A stretch of 39,862 nt of DNA from an uncultured Roseiflexaceae bacterium (GCA_937974195.1 CALJIC010000194.1:1-39862); one strand, 5' to 3'. Positions 6,954 through 14,430 are shown, numbered from the stretch's first letter. Numbers and translations: made by a program. Notes: generated from the letters alone by a model not told the origin.

Positions 6954-7136
6954 CCACGTCCGCGGATGCGCGGCAGCGCTCACAGGAGCGCCAGGAGCGC
7001 CCCGGGCGCTGAGATGAGCAGAACATGAGCACCGCGGCGTAGACGCCGGGGCGCCGACAATGTAAAAATCACGTTGTCAACCTCGCGGCCGAGATCACAC
7101 CGAAGCGAGAGTATACGCGAGAGGAGTCAAACAACA

Positions 7137-7820
7137 ATGCCGCACATACTCGTCGTGGACAGCGATGGGATCTCAATGCAGAACACGGTGGCGCTGCTCG
7201 AGGGCGCGCGCTACCATGTGACCGAGGCGACCGACGGGCGCAGCGCGCTGAAGCTGGTGGCGAGCCAGACGCCGGACCTGGTGCTTCTGGAGGTGCTGCT
7301 GCCCGACCAGGAGGGATTCGAGGTCTGTCGACGCATCCGGCGCGACTCCGACGTGCCGATCGTGTTTCTCAGCAGCCGGGCGCGCTCTGAGGACCGGGTG
7401 TGCGGCCTGCGCTTCGGCGCCGACGACTACATCGGCAAGCCGTATACTCCGGCCGAGCTGCTCGCGCGCATCAAGGCGGTGCTGCGCCGCGCCGAGCGCG
7501 CGCGCAAGCCGCCGACGGACCCAGTCAGCGTCGGGAACTGGAAGCTGGACCCGCTGGCCCAGCGCTGCGTGACCGACGAGCACCACGAGGTTGACCTGAC
7601 GCCGCGCGAGGTTCACCTGCTGGCCTTTCTCATGAAGCGCAGCGGCCGCGTGTGCACCACCGGCCAGATCGTCCGGCACGTGTGGGGCTACGCCGGCCAG
7701 CAGTCGCGCAGCATCGTCGCGACGTCGGTGTGGCGCCTGCGCGCGAAGCTGGAGGGCGACGTCGAGCGGCCGCGCCACATCCTCACGGTGCGCAACGTCG
7801 GGTACACGTTCGTGCCGTGA
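7137..7820 (+). CDS. Atypical OmpR/PhoB-family response regulator (Asp to Glu at phospho-site)
   Basis: The 227-residue protein has a receiver domain (1-115) and a C-terminal winged-helix DNA-binding domain (about 130-227, ending 'RPRHILTVRNVGYTFVP'). The acidic pair (D8, D10) and the switch Lys in 'IGKPY' are present. The phospho-acceptor position, however, reads 'PDLVLLEVLLPD', with Glu52 (codon 7290-7292) in place of Asp. Such a protein cannot be phosphorylated in the usual way and may be locked in an active-like state or follow another signal. No histidine kinase gene is nearby. The ATG at 7137 has GAGAGGAG nine bases before it, so the upstream frame extension from 7074 is not used. Confidence 0.92.
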   Translation: MPHILVVDSDGISMQNTVALLEGARYHVTEATDGRSALKLVASQTPDLVLLEVLLPDQEGFEVCRRIRRDSDVPIVFLSSRARSEDRVCGLRFGADDYIGKPYTPAELLARIKAVLRRAERARKPPTDPVSVGNWKLDPLAQRCVTDEHHEVDLTPREVHLLAFLMKRSGRVCTTGQIVRHVWGYAGQQSRSIVATSVWRLRAKLEGDVERPRHILTVRNVGYTFVP

Positions 7821-7826
7821 TCACCT

Positions 7827-7900
7827 GCGGGCGCCGGAGCGCCCGCGCGATACACATTCGTTGGGGCCGGGCGGAGGCAGTGCTGCTTCCGCCCGGCCCC
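7827..7900 (+). terminator. Two consecutive hairpins after the response regulator
   Basis: A first hairpin GCGGGCGC-CGGA-GCGCCCGC (7827-7846) starts six bases past the stop. A second, stronger one (7863-7900) has 18-bp arms beginning GGGGCCGGGCGGAGGCAG with one G-U pair and a minimal loop. Together they should end the transcript. The second may also be the edge of repeat R3. Confidence 0.65.
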
Positions 7901-7907
7901 GTTCCCA

Positions 7908-8057
7908 CTTTGGAGGCGCCCTGCGGGGAGGTGTGGAGGGCCGCAGGCCCTCCACGCACCCTTTTCTTCCGCCGCTCTGCGGCGACGTGTCGCCGCAGAG
8001 CGGCGGAAAAAGGGGATACTGGGGAGGCGTCGCCTCCCCAGACCCCTCCAAGAGGCG
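7908..8057 (+). repeat. Palindromic intergenic repeat, copy R3 (best preserved)
   Basis: Three near-perfect palindromes occur in 125 bases. At 7933-7955 it is GTGGAGGGCC-GCA-GGCCCTCCAC. At 7967-8008 there are 20-bp arms beginning TTCCGCCGCTCTGCGGCGAC with a 2-base centre. At 8019-8041 it is CTGGGGAGGCG with its complement around a single base. Related modules occur at 2007, 6781 and 39803. It fills most of the 314-base space before the Fe-S protein gene and has no coding capacity. Confidence 0.8.
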
Positions 8058-8092
8058 ACCAAGTAACATGCAACACGCGGCGGGAGACGTGG

Positions 8093-8098
8093 TATAGT
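8093..8098 (+). promoter_or_regulatory. -10 box (TATAGT) upstream of the GlcF-like gene
   Basis: GGTATAGTAC lies 37 bases before the ATG at 8135. The -35 region is poor (TGCAAC at 8069-8074 with an 18-base spacer). Confidence 0.4.
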
Positions 8099-8134
8099 AC
8101 AGGTCGCTCACTCGCTAGAACCTCACGGAGCATC

Positions 8135-9463
8135 ATGATCACCGAGAACGATATAGCGGTGCGGGTGCCGTTCGCCGGGCCGGACACCCCGAGCGATGCG
8201 GTGATCAACACCTGCGTCCACTGCGGCCTGTGCCTCTCCTCCTGCCCGACCTACCGCGAGACCGGGCTGGAGACGTTCTCGCCCCGCGGCCGCATCTACC
8301 TCATGAAGGCGGTCGCGGACGGCCGGATCGGCATGGAGAGCGCGGTCTTCCAGGAGCAGATGAGCGCCTGCCTGAACTGCCGGGCGTGCGAGGCGGTCTG
8401 CCCGAGCGGCGTGCTCTACGGCCAGATCCTGGAGGCCTCGCGGGCGCAGCTCGAGCAGGCCCGCTCCGACGGGCGCCTCCCGCCGCACCCGTGGCCGGCC
8501 CGGCTGCTGCGCTCGGGCGTCTTCGGCGTGCTCTTCCGGCGCATGGATCTGTTCCGCGCCTTCTCGCGCCTCATGTGGCTGTACCAGCGCAGCGGCGCCC
8601 GCTGGCTGGCCCGGCGCACCGGCATCCTGCGCGCGCTGCGGCTTGAGGGCACCGAGGCGCTCCTGCCGCCGATCAGCGACCGCTTCGTGGTGCCGCAGGG
8701 CCAGGCCTTCCCGGCCCAGGGCCGCCAGCGCTACACCGTGGCGCTCCTCAGCGGCTGCATCATGTCCACCGCCTTCGCCGACGTGCACCGCGCCACCATC
8801 CGCGTCCTGCAGAAGAACGGCTGCGCCGTCGTGCTGCCGCCGGACCAGGGGTGCTGCGGCGCGCTCCACGCGCACGGCGGCGACCTCGAGGGGGCGCGGG
8901 AGCTGGCGCGGCGCAACATCGCCGCCTTCGAGGGGCTCGGCGTCGACGCGATCATCGTCAACGCCGCCGGGTGCGGCTCGACGCTCAAGGAGTACGGCCA
9001 CCTGCTGCACGAGGACCCGGAGTGGGCCGAGCGCGCCGCCCGCTTCGCCGCCAAGGTGAAGGACGTGAGCGAGTTCCTGGCGTCGATCGAGCTGAACACC
9101 GCCGACCTGCGCCCGCTGGAGCTCACCGTCACGTACCAGGAGCCGTGCCACCTGGCGCACGCCCAGCGCATCTCGGCCCAGCCGCGCAAGCTGCTCGGCG
9201 CCATCCCCGGCCTGAAGCTCATCGAGATGCGCGAGTCCTCGCTGTGCTGCGGCTCGGCCGGGATCTACAACGTCACCCAGCCCGAGATGGCGACGCGCCT
9301 CGGGAACCGCAAGCTGGACAACGCCGAGGCCACCGGCGCCGATGTGATCGTCACCGCCAACCCCGGCTGCCACATGCAGCTCGCGGGCGGCCTCAGCCAG
9401 CGCGGCAGCCGCATGCGGGTGCGCCACATCGTCGAGCTGCTGGATGAGGCCTACCGATCGTAG
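8135..9463 (+). CDS. GlcF-like Fe-S oxidoreductase subunit (glycolate/lactate dehydrogenase type)
   Basis: This 442-residue protein has two ferredoxin-type Cx2Cx2Cx3CP clusters (Cys27/30/33/37 and Cys79/82/85/89) for [4Fe-4S] centres, followed by two CCG (DUF3400-type) domains with 'GCCGALHAHGGD' and 'LCCGSAGIYN'. This is the architecture of the glycolate oxidase iron-sulfur subunit GlcF, which passes electrons from a flavin subunit (GlcD/GlcE) to quinone. No FAD-binding GlcD or GlcE gene is adjacent, so its partner is encoded elsewhere or it belongs to a related (Fe-S)-binding family. The ATG is preceded by CACGGAG. The 238 bases downstream hold no gene. Confidence 0.88.
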   Translation: MITENDIAVRVPFAGPDTPSDAVINTCVHCGLCLSSCPTYRETGLETFSPRGRIYLMKAVADGRIGMESAVFQEQMSACLNCRACEAVCPSGVLYGQILEASRAQLEQARSDGRLPPHPWPARLLRSGVFGVLFRRMDLFRAFSRLMWLYQRSGARWLARRTGILRALRLEGTEALLPPISDRFVVPQGQAFPAQGRQRYTVALLSGCIMSTAFADVHRATIRVLQKNGCAVVLPPDQGCCGALHAHGGDLEGARELARRNIAAFEGLGVDAIIVNAAGCGSTLKEYGHLLHEDPEWAERAARFAAKVKDVSEFLASIELNTADLRPLELTVTYQEPCHLAHAQRISAQPRKLLGAIPGLKLIEMRESSLCCGSAGIYNVTQPEMATRLGNRKLDNAEATGADVIVTANPGCHMQLAGGLSQRGSRMRVRHIVELLDEAYRS

Positions 9464-9701
9464 TGTGTGGAGGGGCGGAGCCCGCTTCGCCCGTGTGCCG
9501 ATGCCAGTGCCGTACCGCCGGCAATCCAGCGCGCTGTCGCTTCGCGAAAACGGTGCCGGCGGCGGCCCGAACGCCTTCCCGAAACCCCGCCACGCCCGTC
9601 CGGCGTCCGTGACTCCGTACTTCGGCCGGGCCACACAGGAGGCTCGGGTGGCCGCTAGCCGGCTGCGCGCCTCGCTACCGGCCATCTGGGCCAGATAGTT
9701 C

Positions 9702-10985
9702 ATGCCCCAGCAGACCAACAACCCGCTCACCGTGCTGATGATCGCTCCGACCAGCTTCTTCGCCGACTACGGCTGCCACGTGCGGATCTGGGAGGAGATC
9801 AAGGCGCTGCAGAAGATCGGCCACCGCCTGGTGCTGACCACCTACCACAACGGCGACGACATGCCGGGGGTGGACATCCGGCGCTCGTGGGACGTGCCCT
9901 GGCTCAAGCGCGCGATGGTCGGCTCGTCGCGCCACAAGATCTACCTGGACGCGGCGCTCTCGTGGCGCAGCCTGCGGGTGGCCCTCGGGCTGCGGCCCAC
10001 GATCATCCACGCCCACCTGCACGAGGGCGCCCTGATCGGCGCCGTGCTGAAGCGCATCGTCGGCGCGCCGCTGATCTTCGACTACCAGGGCAGCATGACC
10101 AGCGAGATGATCGACCACCGCTTCCTCAGGCGCGAGAGCCCGCTGTATGTGCCGCTCACCCGCCTCGAGCGCCTGATCAACCGCCAGGCCGACGCGGTGA
10201 TCACCTCGCACTCGAACGCCGCCGCGCTCCTGCTCAAGGACGGCTCGGTCGCGCCGGAGCGGCTGCACACGGTGATCGACAGCGTCAACACGGACCGCTT
10301 CCGGCCGTTCGACGGCACGGCGGCGTGGGAGGCCCAGCGCCAGGAGCTGCGCGCGCAGCTCGGCATCCCCCCCGGCCGGCGCATCGTCGTCTACATCGGG
10401 CTGCTCGCGCCCTACCAGGGCACCAACGTGCTGATCGAGGCCGCCGCGCACCTCGCCCCGCAGATGCCCGACGTCCACTTCCTGATCATGGGCTACCCGG
10501 ACCCGGCCAGCTACCGGGCCTACGCCGCCTCGCTGGGCGTGGCCGACCGGGTGACGCTGCCGGGGCGCATCCTGTACCGCGACCTGCACAGCTACCTGGC
10601 GCTCGGCGAGGTGGCCGTGGCGCCCAAGATGAGCATGACCGAGGGCAGCGGCAAGATCCCGAACTACATGGCGATGGGCCTGCCGGTGGTGACCTTCGAC
10701 ACCCCGGTGAGCCGCGAGTACCTCGGCGACGCCGGCATCTACGCGGCCTACGGCAGCGCCGAGGACCTGGCGGCCAAGATCAAGCTGGCGCTCGATCGCC
10801 CGGAGTGGGCGGCGGAGCTCGGGGCGCGCGGGCGCGAGCGGGCGGTGCGCGAGCTCTCGTGGACGCGCGCCGCCCGGCAGATCGACTCGATCTACGCCCA
10901 GGTGCTCTCGCCCCGCCGGGCCGCCGCCGAGGCGCCCCCCGCGGGCGCCCAGGAGCGCGACGAGGCGGTCGAGCGCCGGGCGTGA
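9702..10985 (+). CDS. Glycosyltransferase family 4 protein
   Basis: The 427-residue protein has the GT-B fold. The N-terminal half starts 'LTVLMIAPTSFFADYGCHVRI' and contains 'PTIIHAHLHEG'. The C-terminal nucleotide-sugar domain has 'RRIVVYIGLLAPYQGTNVLIEAA', 'VTLPGRI' and the donor-binding loop 'EGSGKIPNYMAMGLPVVTF', an E-x7-E-like element of retaining GT4 enzymes. It probably transfers a sugar from a nucleotide-sugar to a lipid or polysaccharide acceptor at the membrane. The last 25 residues are a charged Ala/Glu/Arg tail. No clear ribosome-binding site precedes the ATG. The preceding 238 bases hold no gene I can support. Confidence 0.88.
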   Translation: MPQQTNNPLTVLMIAPTSFFADYGCHVRIWEEIKALQKIGHRLVLTTYHNGDDMPGVDIRRSWDVPWLKRAMVGSSRHKIYLDAALSWRSLRVALGLRPTIIHAHLHEGALIGAVLKRIVGAPLIFDYQGSMTSEMIDHRFLRRESPLYVPLTRLERLINRQADAVITSHSNAAALLLKDGSVAPERLHTVIDSVNTDRFRPFDGTAAWEAQRQELRAQLGIPPGRRIVVYIGLLAPYQGTNVLIEAAAHLAPQMPDVHFLIMGYPDPASYRAYAASLGVADRVTLPGRILYRDLHSYLALGEVAVAPKMSMTEGSGKIPNYMAMGLPVVTFDTPVSREYLGDAGIYAAYGSAEDLAAKIKLALDRPEWAAELGARGRERAVRELSWTRAARQIDSIYAQVLSPRRAAAEAPPAGAQERDEAVERRA

Positions 10986-11028
10986 CTTCACGCGCCGGCG
11001 GCCCTTCCGGGAGCCCGTCCCTCAAGCG

Positions 11029-11034
11029 TATAAT
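11029..11034 (+). promoter_or_regulatory. -10 box (TATAAT) for the cupin-kduD genes
   Basis: AAGCGTATAATGAG contains a perfect TATAAT 60 bases before the cupin start. No -35 element was recognised. A perfect AAGGAGGT ribosome-binding site follows at 11082-11089. Confidence 0.5.
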
Positions 11035-11093
11035 GAGACGGCGCAGCCGCAGGCAGTGCGGGCGCCGGGGAGGCGTCCGCGAAGGAGGTCCCT

Positions 11094-11576
11094 ATGACGA
11101 CCGTGCAGGGGCTCGAGACGATCGCCCGCTTCGGGCTGCCCGACCGGGCGATCAACAGCGATGAGATCCCGTGGGTGCCGCAGGGCGAGGGCGTCTGGTT
11201 CAAGCCGCTGCGCTTCGACCTGGTCAACGGGCGCTGGATCAATCTGCTCAAGGTCACGCGCGACGGCAAAGTCAACCGGCACCGCCACAGCGGCGGGCAG
11301 GTGCTCGGCTTCGTCATCAAGGGCAGCTGGCGCTACCTCGAGCGCGAGTGGGTCGCCCGGCCGGGCACGTTCGTCTACGAGCCGCCCGGGGACATCCACA
11401 CGCTGGTGGTGGACGGCGCCGAGGAGATGCAGACGCTGTTCATGCTCGAGGGCGTCATCCAGTACCTGGACGACGACGACAACATCATCTACCAGGACGA
11501 CGTGTTCACCAAGATGGAGCGCTACCTGAGCTACTGCCGCGCCCAGGGCATCGAGCCGCTCGATCTCAGGTACTAG
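11094..11576 (+). CDS. Cupin protein, 2,4'-dihydroxyacetophenone dioxygenase / ChrR-like
   Basis: A 160-residue single-domain cupin. Candidate metal ligands are His63 and His65 in 'NRHRHSGGQV', Gln69, and His102 in 'PPGDIHTLV'. The sequence around them ('VLGFVIKGSWRYLEREW', 'GTFVYEPPG') resembles 2,4'-dihydroxyacetophenone dioxygenase-family cupins. The true substrate is unknown, as this family name covers many uncharacterised cupins. It has the best ribosome-binding site in the window and is followed after 30 bases by a KduD-like dehydrogenase, probably in one transcript. Confidence 0.82.
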   Translation: MTTVQGLETIARFGLPDRAINSDEIPWVPQGEGVWFKPLRFDLVNGRWINLLKVTRDGKVNRHRHSGGQVLGFVIKGSWRYLEREWVARPGTFVYEPPGDIHTLVVDGAEEMQTLFMLEGVIQYLDDDDNIIYQDDVFTKMERYLSYCRAQGIEPLDLRY

Positions 11577-11606
11577 CCGCGCCCCTGTGGCTCAACGCAG
11601 CTCGCC

Positions 11607-12374
11607 ATGATCCTCGATGCGTTCAGGCTGGACGGCAAGGTGGCGCTGGTCACCGGCGCGGCCCGCGGCCTCGGGCGGGCGCTCGCCACGGCGCTCGCCG
11701 AGGCCGGCGCCGACGTGGCCGGCGTGGACCGGGCGCCGCTCGGCGAGACCGCCGGGCAGGTGGAGGGGCTGGGCCGGCGCTTCGTGGCCCTCGAGCGCGA
11801 CCTGGCCGGCCTCACCCCGGCGCGGGCGCAGGCGCTGGTGGACGAGTGCTGCGCCGCGCTCGGCAGGCTCGATATCCTGGTGAACAACGCCGGGATCATG
11901 CGCCGCGCCCCGGCGGCCGAGTTCTCCCAGGAGGACTGGGAGGCGGTGATCGACCTGCAGCTCAGCAGCGTCTTCTACCTCTCCCAGGCCGCCGCGCGGC
12001 ACTTCCTCGCCGCGGGCCAGGGCGGCAAGATCGTCAACGTCGCCTCGATGCTCTCGTTCCAGGGCGGCGTGCGCGTGCCGGCCTACACCGCTGCCAAGAG
12101 CGGCGTGGCCGGGCTCACGCGGGCGCTGGCCAACGAGTGGGCGCCCCACGGCATCAACGTCAACGCGATCGCCCCCGGCTACTTCGCCACCGAGCTCACC
12201 GCCGCCCTGCGCGCTGACCCGCAGCGCAGCCAGGCGATCCTCGGGCGCATCCCGGCCGGGCGCTGGGGCGAGCCGGAGGACCTCAAGGGCGCGGTGGTGT
12301 TCCTCTGCTCCGACGCCGCCGCCTATGTCCACGGGGCCATCCTGCCGGTGGACGGCGGCTGGCTGGCGTGGTAG
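11607..12374 (+). CDS. Short-chain dehydrogenase, KduD-like (2-dehydro-3-deoxy-gluconate 5-dehydrogenase)
   Basis: The 255-residue protein is a classical SDR with cofactor motif TGAARGLG (16-23), NNAG (93-96) and the catalytic Ser147, Tyr160 and Lys164. Several stretches follow KduD closely: 'NNAGIMRRAPAAEFS' after the core, 'VNVASMLSFQGG', 'SGVAGLTRALANEWA' and the end 'GAILPVDGGWLAW'. KduD oxidises 2-keto-3-deoxygluconate or its isomer during pectin and uronate breakdown. The substrate assignment is by family resemblance. No ribosome-binding site is visible, so translation may be coupled to the cupin gene. Confidence 0.85.
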   Translation: MILDAFRLDGKVALVTGAARGLGRALATALAEAGADVAGVDRAPLGETAGQVEGLGRRFVALERDLAGLTPARAQALVDECCAALGRLDILVNNAGIMRRAPAAEFSQEDWEAVIDLQLSSVFYLSQAAARHFLAAGQGGKIVNVASMLSFQGGVRVPAYTAAKSGVAGLTRALANEWAPHGINVNAIAPGYFATELTAALRADPQRSQAILGRIPAGRWGEPEDLKGAVVFLCSDAAAYVHGAILPVDGGWLAW

Positions 12375-12427
12375 AGCGCGTGTCACACGGCACACTTCCT
12401 GCAACCCGGTCCGGCAGGAGGTAAGCC

Positions 12428-12832
12428 ATGACACAGAAACAGTTCACTCCCGGCGACCAGCACCCCGAGGAGTGGCGCGCCGACCTGAACCCCGACCCGC
12501 GCGCCGGCCAGAACGTCAGCCACCCGTCCGAGCTGGTCGGGCAGCGGGCGCGCAACGCCTACGAGCTGGTGGCGATGCACCGCCAGATCCGCGGCTTCAC
12601 CGACGATGAGCTGCGGCGCATCCCGGTCGTGCCGGCGGGCGAGCGGCTGCAGCAGGGCGCCACCTACGTCGACTTCCAGGACCCCGCGCTGCGCGAGTTC
12701 ACCGCCCGCGGCGATATGGTCGCCGGCGAGGAGAACCTCTACATCCCCAAGAGCGAGGTTGACTACCAGCTCTGGAACCGCCTGATCGGCATCGACAACC
12801 CTGAGCGCACGGGCGACGCGGAGGAGGGCTAG
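12428..12832 (+). CDS. Conserved hypothetical soluble protein
   Basis: The 134-residue acidic protein has no signal peptide or membrane segment. It reads 'DLNPDPRAGQNVS' near the start, then a helical region 'LVAMHRQIRGFTDDELRRIPVVP', then 'LQQGATYVDFQDP' and 'YIPKSEVDYQLWNRLIG' near the end. These polar, motif-like blocks suggest a conserved family, but I cannot assign a function. It has a perfect AGGAGGT site five bases upstream and follows the KduD-like gene by 53 bases. Confidence 0.75.
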   Translation: MTQKQFTPGDQHPEEWRADLNPDPRAGQNVSHPSELVGQRARNAYELVAMHRQIRGFTDDELRRIPVVPAGERLQQGATYVDFQDPALREFTARGDMVAGEENLYIPKSEVDYQLWNRLIGIDNPERTGDAEEG

Positions 12833-12961
12833 GCGCGCTAGCCCCGCCCGGTGGGCCCCGGGGTGCGTTCCGATCGCCTCCGTGTGCCACCGGCGCCCCT
12901 CGCCCAGCGACCCGCGCAAAACGTTACGGATTTCCGATCCCCCAAACCGGTCGTGCTGTGC

Positions 12962-12967
12962 TACACT
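12962..12967 (+). promoter_or_regulatory. Extended -10 promoter (TGCTACACT)
   Basis: TGTGCTACACT gives a TACACT hexamer with an extended TGC, about 50 bases before a 15-codon ORF. No -35 was found. It would drive the small ORF, the XRE-type regulator and trmB. Confidence 0.5.
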
Positions 12968-13015
12968 GGCGCCGACCGCAAGGTCTCCTCGCAATTCGTG
13001 TAGAAGGAAGCCCAG

Positions 13016-13063
13016 ATGAGCTCCTCCTGGAATCACGCTACGCACACGCACCCGAGCCGGTAG
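13016..13063 (+). CDS. Candidate 15-residue leader peptide
   Basis: An ATG at 13016 with a strong AGAAGGAAG ribosome-binding site five bases upstream opens a short frame, MSSSWNHATHTHPSR, closed by TAG at 13061-13063. A promoter-like TGCTACACT lies upstream and a hairpin follows four bases after the stop. The peptide contains three His and two Thr codons alternating (HATHTH), reminiscent of attenuator leader peptides. Translation is not proven. The rest of the 350-base space between 12833 and 13182 contains no other gene. Confidence 0.45.
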   Translation: MSSSWNHATHTHPSR

Positions 13064-13066
13064 GCC

Positions 13067-13082
13067 GGTAGCAGCCGCTACC
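13067..13082 (+). promoter_or_regulatory. Hairpin directly after the leader ORF
   Basis: GGTAGC-AGCC-GCTACC forms a perfect 6-bp stem with a tetraloop just past the leader stop codon. CTCCGG/CCGGAG-type alternatives follow between 13085 and 13120. It could act as an attenuator or simply protect the RNA. Confidence 0.4.
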
Positions 13083-13182
13083 CTCCGCCCTCCGGAGCGC
13101 CCGCCACAGGCGCCTCCGGCCGGTCCGCTGCGCCCGCAGCCGCGGCGCGCAGCATCTGCGTAGCGAAGATCCAGGAGACATC

Positions 13183-13707
13183 ATGGGTGCCGATGGAAGG
13201 CCCGAGCCGGCCGCACGGCGCTGCGGCGCGGCCATTGCCCGGCTGCGCACGCTCCGCAACCTCTCGCGGCCGCAGCTCATCGCCCGCCTGTACGACGAGA
13301 TCGACCCCGCCGGCCTCGCCGAGCGCATCAGCGTGACGTGGCTGGCGCGCCTGGAGAGCGGCCGCATCGTGAAGGTGGCGCGCCCCACGCTGGAGGCGCT
13401 CTGCCGCGCGCTGCGCTGCACGCCCCGCGAGCGCGCCTGGCTGCTGCTGCGCGCAGACCGCAATGTGCTCGCCGCCGGCGATGAGCCCGGTGAGGCGGCC
13501 GAGCTCCTCACCTACGCCGTGGACCACCTGCACCGCGCGGCCCAGGAGACGGTGGCCGCCAGGCTCGGGGCGCGGCGCGTCTGCGCGCTCACCGACCGCG
13601 AGATCCTCGAGATCACCGCCGCGGCGCTGCAGGACGCGCTCGCGCAACGCGGCGCGCGGGAGGCCCTTCCCCGGCTCCGCGCCTCACGGGCGAGCTCAGG
13701 AAGATGA
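13183..13707 (+). CDS. XRE-type helix-turn-helix regulator
   Basis: The 174-residue protein carries an N-terminal Cro/C1-type HTH (about residues 15-75). It has 'AIARLRTLRNLSRPQLIARLY' as the first helices, an insertion, 'TWLARLESGRI' as the recognition-helix end, and 'VARPTLEALCRALRCTPRERAWLL' as helices 4-5. The C-terminal half is helical and Ala/Arg-rich and may serve dimerisation. It has an AGGAG site and is followed 10 bases later by trmB, so the two are probably one operon. It may autoregulate; no ligand domain is seen. Confidence 0.82.
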   Translation: MGADGRPEPAARRCGAAIARLRTLRNLSRPQLIARLYDEIDPAGLAERISVTWLARLESGRIVKVARPTLEALCRALRCTPRERAWLLLRADRNVLAAGDEPGEAAELLTYAVDHLHRAAQETVAARLGARRVCALTDREILEITAAALQDALAQRGAREALPRLRASRASSGR

Positions 13708-13717
13708 GGAGACACCA

Positions 13718-14419
13718 ATGCCGCGACGAACGCTCACGCGCCGCGTGCGCTCCCGGCTGCCGCACCCCGACGTGCGGGAGCGCTACCTGCGCTACTTCGA
13801 TAGCAAGACGCTGTTCTGGAGCCCGGAGCAGCTCCCGCCGCTCGACTCGCCGCACCTGTTCGGCGACCGCCGGCCGCTGCAGCTCGAGATCGGCTGCGGC
13901 GCGGCCGAGGTGCTGTGCGCGCTGGCGCGCGAGCACCCGCACACCAACTACGTCGGCGTGGACATTGCCGCCAAGCCGCTGCTCAAGGCCGTGGCGACCG
14001 CCGCCGCGCTCGCGCTGCCCAACATCGTCTTCATCAAAGGCGACTTCACGCGCATGTACCCGCTGCTCGTGCCGGGCGCGCTGGAGGCGGTCTACCTGCA
14101 CTTCCCCGACCCGCACATGCGGCAGAGGTTTCGGAAGCGCCGGGTGCTCACGCCCGCCTTTCTCGACGCGATCGAGCGGGCGCTGGCGCCGTGCGGGCGC
14201 CTGAGCTTCGCGACGGACCACCGGGAGTTCTTCGCGGAGATGCTCGAGCTGCTGGAGAGCGACGCGCGCTTCGAGAAGGCCCACGCCGAGCGCTTCCTGG
14301 TCGGGCTGGATGGCCCGGTGAGGTCGCGCTTTCAGCGGATCTGGGAGCACCACGGCCTGCCGACGCTGCGCGTGGAGCTGAGGAAGGCGCACGCGCTGGC
14401 GGAGCGCGAGTGGCCGTAG
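13718..14419 (+). CDS. trmB: tRNA (guanine-46-N7)-methyltransferase
   Basis: A 233-residue SAM-dependent enzyme that methylates G46 in the tRNA variable loop. The SAM motif is 'LQLEIGCGAAEVLCALA' (about 52-68), acidic 'YVGVDIAAKPLLKA' follows, and the family signature 'YLHFPDPHMRQRFRKRRVL' corresponds to TrmB FPDPWxKxRH with modified residues. 'LSFATDHREFF' contains the conserved T-D. The N-terminal 'RRTLTRRVRSRLP' is a basic extension likely for RNA binding. The ATG at 13718 has GAGGAG upstream. The usual PW is replaced by PH, so catalytic equivalence is inferred. Confidence 0.87.
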   Translation: MPRRTLTRRVRSRLPHPDVRERYLRYFDSKTLFWSPEQLPPLDSPHLFGDRRPLQLEIGCGAAEVLCALAREHPHTNYVGVDIAAKPLLKAVATAAALALPNIVFIKGDFTRMYPLLVPGALEAVYLHFPDPHMRQRFRKRRVLTPAFLDAIERALAPCGRLSFATDHREFFAEMLELLESDARFEKAHAERFLVGLDGPVRSRFQRIWEHHGLPTLRVELRKAHALAEREWP

Positions 14420-14430
14420 CTTCCGCCGGA

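Noticed and set aside
6930..6960. DnaA-box-like ATATCCACA sequence suggesting an origin
   Set aside because: Only one imperfect match occurs, with no cluster of boxes and no dnaA, dnaN or gyr genes nearby.
6868..7017. 49-codon ORF across the AT-rich repeat
   Set aside because: There is no ribosome-binding site, the first part follows the repeat units, and the second half has the composition of non-coding GC-rich DNA.
7908..8057. CRISPR array
   Set aside because: The repeats are palindromic modules without regular spacers, and no cas genes are present.
11094..11576. Anti-sigma factor ChrR
   Set aside because: The cupin is the ChrR type, but the zinc-binding N-terminal anti-sigma domain and a neighbouring ECF sigma gene are absent.
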